The position numbers and the translations under genes are program-made. The notes below the pieces were generated by a model. It was given only the letters and a program-made list of their open reading frames with translations. It searched no databases and was not told the origin of the DNA. From UBA6059 sp040222235 (GTDB taxonomy: Bacteria; Bacteroidota; Bacteroidia; Cytophagales; Cyclobacteriaceae), in assembly GCA_040222235.1 (NCBI GenBank), contig JAVKDO010000086.1, positions 37,516 to 101,515 on the forward strand: a stretch of DNA of 64,000 bases, in the 5' to 3' direction. Position 1 is the stretch's first letter. Each line of letters begins with the position of its first letter. Shown here piece by piece: positions 9,021 to 18,554 of the stretch.

Positions 9021-9999
9021 TCATACAGGAGTCAGTACTGGGTTCGCTTGTTCTTTTCCAGCCCTTTAAAGGGTTGTAGCCGTTCATTTCCTTTTTGTAG
9101 AAACCTGTGCCGTCATAAGCTCGCACATCTGGGTGTTCGCTGCACTCTTGTGAGCAACATCCGTTGAATACCTCCGCACCTTCTTCTGACATTGGGATGT
9201 GCGCATTGCATTCAGGATTAGCACAGTTGACCATGCGATCCGTCGGCTGTCCAGTGACATAGCATCGACTGATCACCTTTGGGTTTACCTTGTTCACATC
9301 GGCCACTACCCTACCATCAAATACGTAACATTTACCTTCAAAGTCCTCTCCCTGCGCTTCAATACCATACTTGATGATACCTCCATGGAGTTGATAAACA
9401 TTTTCGAATCCTTTCTCCAATAGGTAAGCGCTTGCTTTCTCACATTTGATACCTCCAGTGCAGTAAGTCACTATCTTCTTGCCCTTAAGGTCCTCTTTGA
9501 TCTCTTCTACCTTTTCAGGAAAATCCCTGAAGTTCTCTATATCGAGGGTCACGGCACCTTTGAATTTACCCACCATATGCTCATAGTTAGATCTCACATC
9601 AAGGATTACGGTATTGTCATCCTTTTCCTTAAGGATTTGCTTGAACTCCTCTGGCTCCACATAAGTACCGGTGCGCTTAGTCGGATCAATGTGCTGAAGT
9701 CCCGAGTGCACTATCTCAGGCTTATAGCGCACATGGATTTTCGCGAATGCGTGCCCCTCATGTGACTCAATCTTGAACTCAGTATGCCCAAACCTCGCAT
9801 CAGCATGGATATAGGCCATGTAAGCCTTGCAGTCCTCTTCCGAACCAGAAACCGTACCGTTCAAACCTTCGACGGACACGATGATCCTACCTCGAAGATT
9901 ATGCTCAATACAGAATAAATGATGTTCTTCTCTATACTCTTCAGGGTTCTCTATTTTGGCATAGCAATAGTAGAGAAGTATGTTGTAGTCTTGTTTCAT
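9013..9999 (-). CDS. trhO: tRNA uridine(34) hydroxylase, rhodanese type
   Basis: 328 aa from the ATG at 9999 (a TTG two codons upstream is less likely). The N-terminal acylphosphatase-like segment contains GRIIVSVEGLNGTVSG and the rhodanese domain contains ILDVRSNYE and the active-site loop KIVTYCTGGIKCEKA, with the catalytic Cys at about residue 180. A Cys-rich C-terminal tail follows. This layout is that of YceA/TrhO, which makes 5-hydroxyuridine at the wobble position of tRNAs. Its 3' end overlaps the nucleoside phosphorylase start by 8 bp, so the two are probably translated in a coupled way. Confidence 0.9.
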   Translation of the reverse strand: MKQDYNILLYYCYAKIENPEEYREEHHLFCIEHNLRGRIIVSVEGLNGTVSGSEEDCKAYMAYIHADARFGHTEFKIESHEGHAFAKIHVRYKPEIVHSGLQHIDPTKRTGTYVEPEEFKQILKEKDDNTVILDVRSNYEHMVGKFKGAVTLDIENFRDFPEKVEEIKEDLKGKKIVTYCTGGIKCEKASAYLLEKGFENVYQLHGGIIKYGIEAQGEDFEGKCYVFDGRVVADVNKVNPKVISRCYVTGQPTDRMVNCANPECNAHIPMSEEGAEVFNGCCSQECSEHPDVRAYDGTGFYKKEMNGYNPLKGWKRTSEPSTDSCMNG

Positions 10000-10057
10000 A
10001 ACCAAAGCCTTGCTTCAAGCAAGGTGTTAGATATAAATATAATTAAAAGTTACTTCC

Positions 10058-10696
10058 TTAGGCCTTCACGACCTGAGCAGGATTACCAAAGACTGTTTCG
10101 CCTTTCTTTACATCCTGTATAACAACCGATCCTGCACCTATCCGGGCATTCTTACCAATCTTCACTCCGCCAACCACGGTCACTCCAGAACCTATGAAAG
10201 CGCCCTCTTCTACCTGCACTTCAGCATTGAGTATGGTACCCGCTCCTACTTGCACATAATCTCCCAACACACAGTTGTGGTCCATTACTGCACGGGTATG
10301 AAGCAGACAGTGATTACCGATCTTTGCTCCTGCTCCTAGTACGACACCCGCATTCACAAAATTGCCATGACCGAAAGCGGCACTTGGCGCTATCACCGCT
10401 GACTTATGATGCGCATTGACCGGCATCATCTTTCTACGATCTAGTAGCAGTTTGGTTAGTCCCTTCCTCAGCTTATTGTCATCTACCGCAATAAAGGCCT
10501 CACACTTCTTACCAATCAGCTTTAGAAACCCATCGTCATCAGTCTTTCCAAGTACTGTGACAGTATCGATCTCTGTATTGTGCAATTCCTTGTTGTCATC
10601 AAGGAATCCATACACAACAATATCATTACTCTGGAAAATCTCTAGCGCGGCTCTTCCGAGTGCACCACCTCCAAAAATTATTACAGGGTTATCCAT
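10058..10696 (-). CDS. NeuD-like sugar O-acetyltransferase (hexapeptide repeat)
   Basis: 212 aa. The N-terminal half has a Rossmann-like opening (PVIIFGGGALGRAALEIF) and FLDDN, as in NeuD/PglD-type enzymes. From about residue 90 the protein is a left-handed beta-helix with hexapeptide repeats (VGAGTILNAEVQVEEG, IGSGVTVVGG, IGKNARIGAGSVV) and ends GNPAQVVKA. The family transfers acetyl groups from acetyl-CoA to sugars or sugar nucleotides for surface glycans. It stands between trhO and a polytopic membrane protein with no other glycan genes in view, so the substrate is open. Confidence 0.82.
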   Translation of the reverse strand: MDNPVIIFGGGALGRAALEIFQSNDIVVYGFLDDNKELHNTEIDTVTVLGKTDDDGFLKLIGKKCEAFIAVDDNKLRKGLTKLLLDRRKMMPVNAHHKSAVIAPSAAFGHGNFVNAGVVLGAGAKIGNHCLLHTRAVMDHNCVLGDYVQVGAGTILNAEVQVEEGAFIGSGVTVVGGVKIGKNARIGAGSVVIQDVKKGETVFGNPAQVVKA

Positions 10697-10733
10697 AATT
10701 GCAATCTCAAATCGACCGCAAAAATACGATTTT

Positions 10734-11981
10734 CTAAGGGATTTTCCGAGTGCGTGTCAACTGCTGAATTCCAGCTATTACTAAGAGTACCATGAAAGGT
10801 TGATAAGCCACCCTATATCTATCCAAAGTTCCAAAATTGGGAGTGGTGATGGCGATTAGACCCGAAAGCAAGATGATCAGGCCAACCAATGCCCAAACAC
10901 CTGCTGGTATCGATTTCCAGCTTTTCTTGAGTGTCATTCCTATCACTGTGATTATCAAGGTCAGCAGCAGCAGGGAGTTTTGTACCACTACCGCTAATGA
11001 TGGCAAATCCCATTGTTGGCCTAGTAACGGCATGAAGAGTCCGGTAAAAACCGCCTCTGGAAAATGTGAACCAAATGAGAGTACATCAGGGGTCAAGCCT
11101 TCATAGTGGGCTGTTTTTTCAGGTTGGGTTTGCCTGATCGTCAGCTCGTAGTTATCGACCATCACCTGCATTGTTCTATGCAGGTACAGGTTAGGGTGGA
11201 GCTGGCTTATCAGCAATAGTAAGCCGATATAGGCTACTACTCCAAGTGCCAATTTCCGGTAGGGAAACCAATCGAAAAAAGTCGATAAACCGAAGAGCAA
11301 ACAAGCGGGTAATACTATAGCTGCCACATAATACTTGAGCAACCAAAGAATCATGGCTCCCAGCGCAGCAAGTGTCCAATCTACCCATGAGGTTGTTTCA
11401 CCATCAACTTTGAGCCTAAGAAGCGGTGTGAGCACCAGAAGCATTGCCGGGAATGATACTGCCTCTTTGCAGATTCCGCTGGTCCAGAACACAAGAGATG
11501 GAAACAGCAGAAAGGCACCAATGGCCGGAATGGCGAGCGTCGGAAAAGCCCTTTTGATTACGATGTAAAAACGGAAGATCACCACCCCGCCGAACATTGC
11601 AAAATTGAGCGCCGTAATCCACATATTTCCCGGTAGGAAATGAGCCAAAGCTACCATTTTAGCCATCAAAATGGCTCTCGGGTCGAAATCATAAACTAGC
11701 TGATCGATAATGATATCGGGTGCTCCTGCGCCAACGACACCCCCAATAAACGCTGGTAGGCTAAGCGTCCTGTATATCTCAGCATCACGTATATAATTGA
11801 GCATGTCGCCGGTACCGTAGTGGTGGCTGTATACCCAAACAAAGGTGCATGCGGCAAGTGACTTCAAGGCAGCATAACCGAGCCAGACTTTCTTGTCGGC
11901 CGCATATGGCAGCCTTTGCCAGACAAACCAGATCAGGAAAAGCAGGAGTCCTGCGTTGAGCGTGGGAAGGAGTAGGCTCAT
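10734..11981 (-). CDS. Polytopic membrane protein of unknown function
   Basis: 415 aa from the ATG at 11979-11981, which overlaps the stop of the DUF2851 gene by one base (TGATG). That favours it over the frame start at 12026. About ten hydrophobic segments are visible through the whole length (for example LLFLIWFVW, LALGVVAYIGLLLLISQL and ALVGLIILLSGLIAI). The C-terminus is short and basic. The organisation resembles polymerase- or glycosyltransferase-like integral membrane proteins, but I recognise no diagnostic motif. Translational coupling to DUF2851 and pyrF upstream suggests co-expression only. Confidence 0.7.
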   Translation of the reverse strand: MSLLLPTLNAGLLLFLIWFVWQRLPYAADKKVWLGYAALKSLAACTFVWVYSHHYGTGDMLNYIRDAEIYRTLSLPAFIGGVVGAGAPDIIIDQLVYDFDPRAILMAKMVALAHFLPGNMWITALNFAMFGGVVIFRFYIVIKRAFPTLAIPAIGAFLLFPSLVFWTSGICKEAVSFPAMLLVLTPLLRLKVDGETTSWVDWTLAALGAMILWLLKYYVAAIVLPACLLFGLSTFFDWFPYRKLALGVVAYIGLLLLISQLHPNLYLHRTMQVMVDNYELTIRQTQPEKTAHYEGLTPDVLSFGSHFPEAVFTGLFMPLLGQQWDLPSLAVVVQNSLLLLTLIITVIGMTLKKSWKSIPAGVWALVGLIILLSGLIAITTPNFGTLDRYRVAYQPFMVLLVIAGIQQLTRTRKIP

Positions 11982-13261
11982 CAATGCCGGTTCAAGATAG
12001 TGGCTCCTATGCCACATCGCAAGCATTGGCGCGGCTGGCAGTACAGCTTGTATAGTCCGATGAGGCCCTGACTATCTGCTGCGGAGGTGAGTGGCTGTCC
12101 CAGGGTTTTCCATTGTTTTGTAATGAAATTCTGCTCGGGCTTGATGCTCGCGAGTAAGTCGAGCGCCCTCTCTGTATATTCTTCGTTACCTACGGATTTG
12201 GCATAAGCTACCAAGATCGTTGCACAAACATTGATCAACAATATATCGATGCTTGCGCTACCCAAGCCTGGAATGAGGTGATCTGTCGGTTTTCCGAATT
12301 GATAGTGAGATTGCCAATAGGTCGACTGCTGCGCTTTGAAAATTCCTCGAATCACTTTTGTATCGATTGTTTCGATCAGCTGAGAGAAGAGGTTAGGGTT
12401 TGAGCTGAGTATTTGCGCTAGCTGTGCCAAGCGAATGGTCGGAAAATTGGCTGGTCTGAGTCTCAAAAACTTCCACTCGACCGCCGACATTTCTTTTGAC
12501 TCGAGTCCATATTTCTGGCCAAGGAAAGCATATTCTTTCTGAAGTCTTTTTGAGTATTTATCTTCGGGCTGTGTTTTGAGGAAACCCGCCACTCCAAAAA
12601 GTAATGCTTCTAGCTGTGTGAGATTTTGACGGTGCTTTCTGATGATCTTCAAAGGCAGCTGTTGGGTAAGTCGGAAGAAAGCCTCACTGTTTTTTTTGAA
12701 ACCCATGTGCCTGGTGAGCCATTGATAAGTTGTCTCTTCCCAGTCGCCACCGTTGGCTTTGAGCAAGAGCATTACCTCTTTGGACTTGAGCTCTAGTCGG
12801 GACATCAGTGCCCGCTCTGACATGGATATTCGCGTCAGGGGATTAACTAATTGGATGCTGTCCTCACAAGCAATCCTGGTCTCGCTTCTGAGCAGTGCTG
12901 AGGAATCACGGAGTAATGTAGGCTTGATCCTGTGCTTCAACTCGAGCGTCGGTATAGCTTCCGCATCGTCATAATGGACTGGCAAATCATCCTCCCAAAC
13001 CACATGCAGGATGACATTCTGGTAAGCAGGGTCTGCGCTATGTCCGTGTCGACCCCAGTCGGAGGACTTGACATGGATCTCCACATGGCCACTCCACTCT
13101 ACCTCACCTATACTAATCTTGGCTTGCGCAAAGTCAGGTCCGGAATCTGTGTGCGGAAAGCCAGGATTAAGAATATTGATAGGCTCACCGGAGGTGGTCA
13201 CCAAACCTGCTTTGTCAAAATACTGGTGTTGCCAGACGAAGTGTAGCAGGTCTTCTTTCAC
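11981..13261 (-). CDS. DUF2851 family protein
   Basis: 426 aa with a GTG start that overlaps the pyrF stop (TAGTG). It begins MKEDLLHFVWQHQYFD and contains NPGFPHTDSGPDFAQAKI and GHVEIHVKSSDWGRHGH, which are hallmarks of the Bacteroidota-specific DUF2851 family. It ends with a Cys-pair tail (CLRCGIGATIL) typical of that family. The N-terminal part is rich in conserved His, Asp and Glu and looks like a possible nuclease fold, but that is inference; no function is established to my knowledge. It lies in the pyrF-DUF2851-membrane protein operon with 1-bp overlaps on both sides. Confidence 0.82.
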   Translation of the reverse strand: MKEDLLHFVWQHQYFDKAGLVTTSGEPINILNPGFPHTDSGPDFAQAKISIGEVEWSGHVEIHVKSSDWGRHGHSADPAYQNVILHVVWEDDLPVHYDDAEAIPTLELKHRIKPTLLRDSSALLRSETRIACEDSIQLVNPLTRISMSERALMSRLELKSKEVMLLLKANGGDWEETTYQWLTRHMGFKKNSEAFFRLTQQLPLKIIRKHRQNLTQLEALLFGVAGFLKTQPEDKYSKRLQKEYAFLGQKYGLESKEMSAVEWKFLRLRPANFPTIRLAQLAQILSSNPNLFSQLIETIDTKVIRGIFKAQQSTYWQSHYQFGKPTDHLIPGLGSASIDILLINVCATILVAYAKSVGNEEYTERALDLLASIKPEQNFITKQWKTLGQPLTSAADSQGLIGLYKLYCQPRQCLRCGIGATILNRH

Positions 13262-14076
13262 TAGCCTAAATATAAATCCAACATATGATCCATGTCCGCT
13301 TGTAGCCTCTCTGCGGCAATTTTTACAGCAAGATCAAATTGCTCACCATCGCCGGCATAAATGATACCTCTGGAAGAATTGACCAGCAATCCACAGTGAC
13401 TATTCATACCATACTTGCAAACGGCCTCTAGGTCACCACCTTGTGCTCCTACTCCGGGAACTAGTAGAAAATGATCGGGCGCATGCTTACGCACTTCTGC
13501 AAACATCTCCCCTCTCGTCGCACCTACCACATACATGAGTTGCTCGGTCGTGCCCCACTCCTGACTCTTGGTGAGTACTCTTTCGAAGAGTTTATCGTCA
13601 CCTACCGTCAAATTTTGGAAGTCCATGGCGCCTTTGTTGGAGGTGAGCGCTAGTAGGATTGCCCACTTACCAGGAAAATCTAAAAATGGCGTAACCGAAT
13701 CCTCGCCCATATAAGGAGCAATCGTGATAGAATCAAAATCCATCTGCTCAAAGAAGGCCTTGGCATACATCTGTGAAGTGTTGCCAATATCACCACGCTT
13801 AGCATCCGCTATCGTAAAGTGCTCCTTAGGAATGTACTCGAGCGTTTGTGCTAGTGTCTCCCAACCAGATGGTCCTAGGCTTTCATAAAAAGCAATGTTG
13901 GGTTTATAGGCTACCGCCAAATCAGCTGTCGCATCAATCACCCGTTTATTGAAAATCAGGATTGGATTCTTTTCGCTCCTGAGGTGAGAGGGAATTTTAT
14001 TGATGTCCGTATCCAAACCCACACAAAGAAAGGATCGCTTCTTCTGTATTTGGCCAAACAGCTCTTGTCTCGTCAT
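13261..14076 (-). CDS. pyrF: Orotidine 5'-phosphate decarboxylase (type 2)
   Basis: 271 aa. It contains the OMP decarboxylase active-site signature DAKRGDIGNT (Asp91 and Lys93 catalytic), with SFLCVGLDTD near the N-terminus and VGATRGE and LVPGVGAQGGD in the phosphate-binding region. This is the longer, type-2 form common in Bacteroidota. It catalyses the last step of UMP synthesis. pyrD lies 3.4 kb away on the same strand. A strong terminator hairpin ends only 5 bp upstream of the start codon, so no ordinary leader or ribosome-binding site fits in between. DUF2851 follows with a 1-bp overlap. Confidence 0.93.
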   Translation of the reverse strand: MTRQELFGQIQKKRSFLCVGLDTDINKIPSHLRSEKNPILIFNKRVIDATADLAVAYKPNIAFYESLGPSGWETLAQTLEYIPKEHFTIADAKRGDIGNTSQMYAKAFFEQMDFDSITIAPYMGEDSVTPFLDFPGKWAILLALTSNKGAMDFQNLTVGDDKLFERVLTKSQEWGTTEQLMYVVGATRGEMFAEVRKHAPDHFLLVPGVGAQGGDLEAVCKYGMNSHCGLLVNSSRGIIYAGDGEQFDLAVKIAAERLQADMDHMLDLYLG

Positions 14077-14081
14077 GAAAC

Positions 14082-14103
14082 AAAAAAAGCCGCTTTAGCG
14101 GCT
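14082..14103 (-). terminator. Rho-independent terminator between the LolA-like gene and pyrF
   Basis: On the minus strand the sequence is a perfect 6-bp stem AGCCGC/GCGGCT with a four-base loop, followed by seven T residues. It lies 28 bp after the LolA-like gene stop and directly before the pyrF ATG, so it should end the ftsK-LolA transcript or attenuate pyrF. Confidence 0.85.
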
Positions 14104-14131
14104 AATTGCAAGTGCTTTAGTCAGGTGTTTC

Positions 14132-14767
14132 CTATCTAAAATCAATCACCTCCACCCCTTCATATTTCGATGGGTCAAAGTTGAAGTAATCATCACCTAG
14201 TTCGGTCTCCTCTTTGAAGGTGACAATCTTATAGATGTAGCGGTTGCCATTTTTGTCAAATACCTGAAAACGGTTGAGTTCCTGATTGTCGCTCCGTATC
14301 GCCAAGCGAATTTTGAAATAGTTGTTAGAAACATCTTCAGGTACGAGATCGATGATATCAAGGCTGCCATTGTCAGCCGACTCTATATAGAGGTACTTAT
14401 AGCCTTCTTTGTAGAGGGTGAAGATATTGTTGAGGGAGATGTCCTGCTCCTCTGCGAAGTATTCAGAGATATTGACCTCATTGAGCTCCTCCATATAGGT
14501 CCAGACGGTCTCACCATTGTTGATGATCTCCTGGCCTTCCATAGACAGGCGGTACATATCACCCTTGACACTGACCGTTCCGCTGAATGTCTCGGTGAGA
14601 TCCTCAGATTGATTCTCGAGGATGTACTCAAAGTCAGAGGTGAAAGCGGGCATAGCCTGATATTTGTCGCTCATTGCATCTAGAATGGCAAGGGCTGCTT
14701 CGTCTTTTTGGGCTTGCGCTGTTGCAAAACAGCCAGCCATCATTAGTATCGAAAGTACTTTTTTCAT
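14132..14767 (-). CDS. lolA: LolA-family outer membrane lipoprotein carrier-like protein
   Basis: 211 aa from the ATG at 14765-14767, which gives a signal peptide (KKVLSILMMAGCFATAQA); the longer frame from 14821 would overlap ftsK and hide it. Mature features fit LolA: a helix followed by FTSDFEYILENQSED, then GTVSVKGDMYRLSM and NGETVWTYMEELNEV, an extended beta-sheet carrier. LolA ferries lipoproteins across the periplasm. It begins 51 bp after ftsK on the same strand, an arrangement often seen in Bacteroidota, and is followed by a strong terminator. Confidence 0.8.
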   Translation of the reverse strand: MKKVLSILMMAGCFATAQAQKDEAALAILDAMSDKYQAMPAFTSDFEYILENQSEDLTETFSGTVSVKGDMYRLSMEGQEIINNGETVWTYMEELNEVNISEYFAEEQDISLNNIFTLYKEGYKYLYIESADNGSLDIIDLVPEDVSNNYFKIRLAIRSDNQELNRFQVFDKNGNRYIYKIVTFKEETELGDDYFNFDPSKYEGVEVIDFR

Positions 14768-14817
14768 TGCTTTAATTGGTTTGGTTGATGGCAATCCAAC
14801 AATCATGCTAGAAATTC

Positions 14818-17430
14818 TCAACCGTTGATCTCGTTTAATCTTTGTTCAAGTGCGTACTCGTCTTTGACCAGCACTTCTCGGGCCTTGCTTCCTTCAAATG
14901 GCCCGACGATACCAGCAGCCTCCAACTGATCAATCAGTCGACCAGCTCGGTTGTAGCCAAGCTTAAGCTTACGCTGGATAAGTGACGTACTTCCCTGCTG
15001 ATGAATAACCAATAGTCTTGCTGCATCGTCAAACAATGCATCCCGATCTGCCAAGTCAACATCACCTGGCATGGACTCTTCCTCCCCCTCATATTCTGGT
15101 AAGAGATAAGCATCTTCATAGCCGCGCTGATCCCCGATCCACTCGCAAATGCGATCTACCTCGGGTGTATCAACAAATGCGCACTGTAGTCGCGTAAGGT
15201 CTGAGCCCTGAGAAAGAAGCATATCTCCCATACCGACCAGCTGCTCAGCACCACCTGCATCGAGGATCGTACGTGAGTCAATCTTGGACGTCACTCGGAA
15301 GGAGAGACGCGCCGGAAAATTGGCCTTAATAATACCTGTGATCACGTTGACGGAAGGACGTTGCGTAGCAACTACCAAGTGGATACCAATCGCTCGGGCG
15401 AGCTGTGCCAGACGAGCAATAGGTGTCTCAATCTCCTTGCCTGCTGTCATCATGAGATCAGCCAACTCGTCAATCACCAAGACGATATATGGCAAAAACC
15501 TGTGCCCCTTTTGAGGGTTGAGCCTACGCTCTACGAACTTCTTATTGTACTCCTTCAGATTACGGCAACCGGCATCCTTGAGCAGATCGTAGCGGTTATC
15601 CATCTCCATGCAGAGCGAGTTGAGGGTGTAGATCACCTTCTTCGTATCCGTAATGATCGCCTCTTCGCTATTTGGCAGCTTAGCCAGGAAGTGACGCTCG
15701 ATCTTATTGAAGAGGGTCAGTTCCACCTTCTTGGGATCCACCAACACAAACTTTAACTGACTTGGGTGCTTACAATACAGCAGGGAGGTCAGCATGATGT
15801 TCAAGCCCACGGACTTACCCTGCCCCGTAGCACCGGCCATCAGTAAGTGGGGCATCTTGGCCAGGTCAGTGACGTATACCTCATTTGAGATGGTCTTACC
15901 AAGCACTACCGGTAGCTCCATCTTACTCTTGCTGAACTTCTCATGGGTGATGACGGTTCGTGCGTCCACCATCTCACGGTTTTTATTCGGTACCTCGATA
16001 CCTATAGTACCCTTACCAGGAATCGGTGCGATGATCCTGATACCCAGTGCAGCCAGGTTCAGTGCAATGTCATCCTCTAGGTTCTTGATCTTGGAGATCT
16101 TAACGCCCGCCTCAGGTACGATCTCATAGAGTGTCACCGTCGGCCCAATAGTCGCCTTAATACTTGAGATGCCAATCTTAAAGTTGATCAGCGTCTCTAC
16201 AATCTTGTCCTTATTGGCTTCTAACTCTTCTTTGGACACCTGAACCTTCTTCTCAGGATATTCATTGAGTAGCTCAGGAGTTGGGAACTGGTACGAAGGC
16301 AAGTCCAAGGTAGGATCATAATCCTCTTGCTCTTGCACTTTCTTGGCTTCTTCAGAGACTGGATCTACCGTAAATGCTGGTAAAACACTCTCTTTTTCCT
16401 CCGTTGGATCCTCTATGGCCAACTCCAAATCCGGTTCCTCTTTGGGGGTTCTTGTTGGCTTCTTCTCTTTGTCTACTGTCCAGGCTTCAGAATTGGTCTC
16501 TTTTGGTTCCTCCTTCTGCTCTTCAAGCTCCACTTCTTCCTTGACAGCCGCCAGTACAGCAGCTAACTCGTCTGGCTCTTCCTCCTTCTCCTCAACTTTT
16601 TGTTCTATTTCTAGCTCATCTTCCTGAATGGTTTCCTCCTTTTTCTTAGGCTCTCGAACGATTAACGTGAATTCGTCCTCGCCCTCATCTCCATCGGTCT
16701 CAGTGCCTTCTTCTTCTGTTTCGTCTTCCTCCTCATCTGAGCCCTCCTCTATAGTTTCTACTAGCTCTTCTTCCGGAGCTATTGAGGTTTGTCCTCGACT
16801 CACACCAAAAGCCGGTAGCAGCACATCAGTGATATTGAAATAATAGATCAAGAAGACCAGCAATAGAAAGCCAAGGAATATAGTCGTCCCCCAGCCCATG
16901 AGGCTGTCTCCAAGTATGGCCAACTCATAGCCGACTCCACCACTCAGGAAGCCCCATTCGGTGAGTTCATCCGAAGAAAGTAGAATGAATCCCATGGAGA
17001 TACTCACCCACAGTAGGAAGAATAACACAAAGAACGCAGCACGATCAAGCGCGTATACCTCTTTCCGGTAGGCTACAAAATAGCCAGCTAAAAAGCACAA
17101 TGGAGGTATCAGGAAAGCGGCAATCCCAAACCAGTTGAATATGAAATAATGGGCCGAGAAGGCGCCAAACAAGCCGAGCCAGTTTTCGGCTTCCAGGCCA
17201 GAGTCTTTGAGCCCTATGGTACTTACTGCATCGATCACACTTTGATCTGCCTTACCAGTAAACAGATAGGAAATGAACGAGGTGAGCAGAAAAAGCGACA
17301 TCCCCAACAAGAAAAACCCGAGCGTGAGCTGGAATCGTCGATCGTTGAAAAAAGAGAAAGAAAACTTTGGGAAGCTCCGCTCTTTAGACTCTTTCTTGAA
17401 AGTATTGGATTTGTATGTGTTCTTGGCCAT
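14818..17430 (-). CDS. ftsK: DNA translocase FtsK
   Basis: 870 aa. Four to five N-terminal membrane segments (about residues 30-210) anchor it at the septum. A long Glu-rich linker follows (about 215-390), then the motor with Walker A GATGQGKSVGLN near residue 530 and Walker B-like VLVIDELADLMM. The gamma winged-helix domain starts near residue 795 (ARLLVIHQQGSTSLIQRKL) and reads polar DNA motifs. FtsK pumps DNA at division and activates XerCD at dif. xerD lies 1.1 kb upstream on the same strand with pyrD between. Serine-rich frames on the opposite strand over the acidic linker are composition shadows. Confidence 0.96.
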   Translation of the reverse strand: MAKNTYKSNTFKKESKERSFPKFSFSFFNDRRFQLTLGFFLLGMSLFLLTSFISYLFTGKADQSVIDAVSTIGLKDSGLEAENWLGLFGAFSAHYFIFNWFGIAAFLIPPLCFLAGYFVAYRKEVYALDRAAFFVLFFLLWVSISMGFILLSSDELTEWGFLSGGVGYELAILGDSLMGWGTTIFLGFLLLVFLIYYFNITDVLLPAFGVSRGQTSIAPEEELVETIEEGSDEEEDETEEEGTETDGDEGEDEFTLIVREPKKKEETIQEDELEIEQKVEEKEEEPDELAAVLAAVKEEVELEEQKEEPKETNSEAWTVDKEKKPTRTPKEEPDLELAIEDPTEEKESVLPAFTVDPVSEEAKKVQEQEDYDPTLDLPSYQFPTPELLNEYPEKKVQVSKEELEANKDKIVETLINFKIGISSIKATIGPTVTLYEIVPEAGVKISKIKNLEDDIALNLAALGIRIIAPIPGKGTIGIEVPNKNREMVDARTVITHEKFSKSKMELPVVLGKTISNEVYVTDLAKMPHLLMAGATGQGKSVGLNIMLTSLLYCKHPSQLKFVLVDPKKVELTLFNKIERHFLAKLPNSEEAIITDTKKVIYTLNSLCMEMDNRYDLLKDAGCRNLKEYNKKFVERRLNPQKGHRFLPYIVLVIDELADLMMTAGKEIETPIARLAQLARAIGIHLVVATQRPSVNVITGIIKANFPARLSFRVTSKIDSRTILDAGGAEQLVGMGDMLLSQGSDLTRLQCAFVDTPEVDRICEWIGDQRGYEDAYLLPEYEGEEESMPGDVDLADRDALFDDAARLLVIHQQGSTSLIQRKLKLGYNRAGRLIDQLEAAGIVGPFEGSKAREVLVKDEYALEQRLNEING

Positions 17431-17494
17431 TCAGAAGAATGATATATGACAAAATAAACAAAACGAGCTCAAAACTCTTGGCGTATCCGGCAAT

Positions 17495-18532
17495 TTAGAT
17501 ATCCACAGTGGAAAGCACCTTGTTGATGCGCTTGACCATCGCCGGCCCTTCGTAGACAAATCCAGTGTAGACCTGCACCAGAGACGCCCCAGCCCTGATT
17601 TTATCGAGTGCATCCTTAGCGGTAAAAATTCCACCTACACCAATGATCGGAAACTTGCCCTCACCTTTATTATGAAGGTAACGAATAACTTCCGTCGATC
17701 TTTTGCTCACGCTCCTACCACTTAAGCCACCGGCTCCAATCTCTTGAACATCCTGCTCAGAAGTCTTTAAGCCTTCTCTGCTAATCGTAGTATTAGTAGC
17801 GATCACTCCATCTATCTGCGTGTCCATGACGATCTCCACCACATCATCGAGCTGCTCATTGGTGAGATCTGGCGCAATCTTGAGAAGGATTGGCTTGCGC
17901 TTGGGCTTTTGACTGTTTTCCTTCTGCAACCTGGATAAAAGTGCTTTGAGCGGCTCTTTTTCCTGCAAGTCACGTAGGTTGGGCGTGTTGGGTGAACTTA
18001 CATTGACTACAAAGTAGTCTACATGATCAAAAAGCTGCCGAAAGCATATGAGGTAGTCTTCATCGGCCTTCTCATTAGGCGTGGCTTTGTTCTTACCGAT
18101 GTTGCCACCAACAATCACTTTTGATTTTCTTCGCTTAAGTCGTTCTACTGCTTCGATAGCTCCACCATTGTTAAAACCCATACGGTTGATCAGTGATTGA
18201 TCTTGAGGCAGGCGAAAGAGGCGTGGTTGTGGATTACCCGGTTGGCCCTTGGGTGTAATCGTACCAATCTCGATAAAGCCAAACCCTAGGTTGGCCATCT
18301 CATCAATGAGTCGGGCATCTTTGTCAAAGCCAGCGGCCAGGCCAACAGGATTCGGAAATTTCAGTCCGAAGAGTTCACGCTCCAGGCTTTCATTGCGGTA
18401 GCTGAATAAAGACCTAAACAAGCCCGCCAAACCTGGGATCCAGTGTAAGAGTCGCAACAAATCGAAGGTGAAGTAGTGGGCGCGCTCAGGCGGTAATAGG
18501 AATAAAAGTGGTCGGATGAGCCCTTTGTACAT
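17495..18532 (-). CDS. pyrD: Dihydroorotate dehydrogenase (quinone), class 2
   Basis: 345 aa. The N-terminal amphipathic extension (GLIRPLLFLLPPERAHYF) is the membrane-associating helix of class 2 enzymes. FMN and substrate motifs include NPVGLAAGFDKDA, NRMGFNNGGA, VNVSSPNTPNLRDLQ (active-site Ser region), IATNTT and GVGGIFTAKDALDKIRAGA. It oxidises dihydroorotate to orotate, passing electrons to quinone. It lies between xerD (22 bp upstream) and ftsK (64 bp downstream), all on the minus strand, so the three could share a transcript. Confidence 0.95.
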   Translation of the reverse strand: MYKGLIRPLLFLLPPERAHYFTFDLLRLLHWIPGLAGLFRSLFSYRNESLERELFGLKFPNPVGLAAGFDKDARLIDEMANLGFGFIEIGTITPKGQPGNPQPRLFRLPQDQSLINRMGFNNGGAIEAVERLKRRKSKVIVGGNIGKNKATPNEKADEDYLICFRQLFDHVDYFVVNVSSPNTPNLRDLQEKEPLKALLSRLQKENSQKPKRKPILLKIAPDLTNEQLDDVVEIVMDTQIDGVIATNTTISREGLKTSEQDVQEIGAGGLSGRSVSKRSTEVIRYLHNKGEGKFPIIGVGGIFTAKDALDKIRAGASLVQVYTGFVYEGPAMVKRINKVLSTVDI

Positions 18533-18554
18533 GGCCGCAAATATAGAAAATCAC

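Noticed and set aside
13471..13653. Frames opposite pyrF and other housekeeping genes
   Set aside because: No start signals, no motifs; shadows of conserved genes on the other strand.
16343..16843. Long Ser-rich frames on the + strand over ftsK
   Set aside because: They mirror the Glu-rich linker of FtsK on the other strand (GAA/GAG read as TTC/CTC) and have no protein-like organisation.
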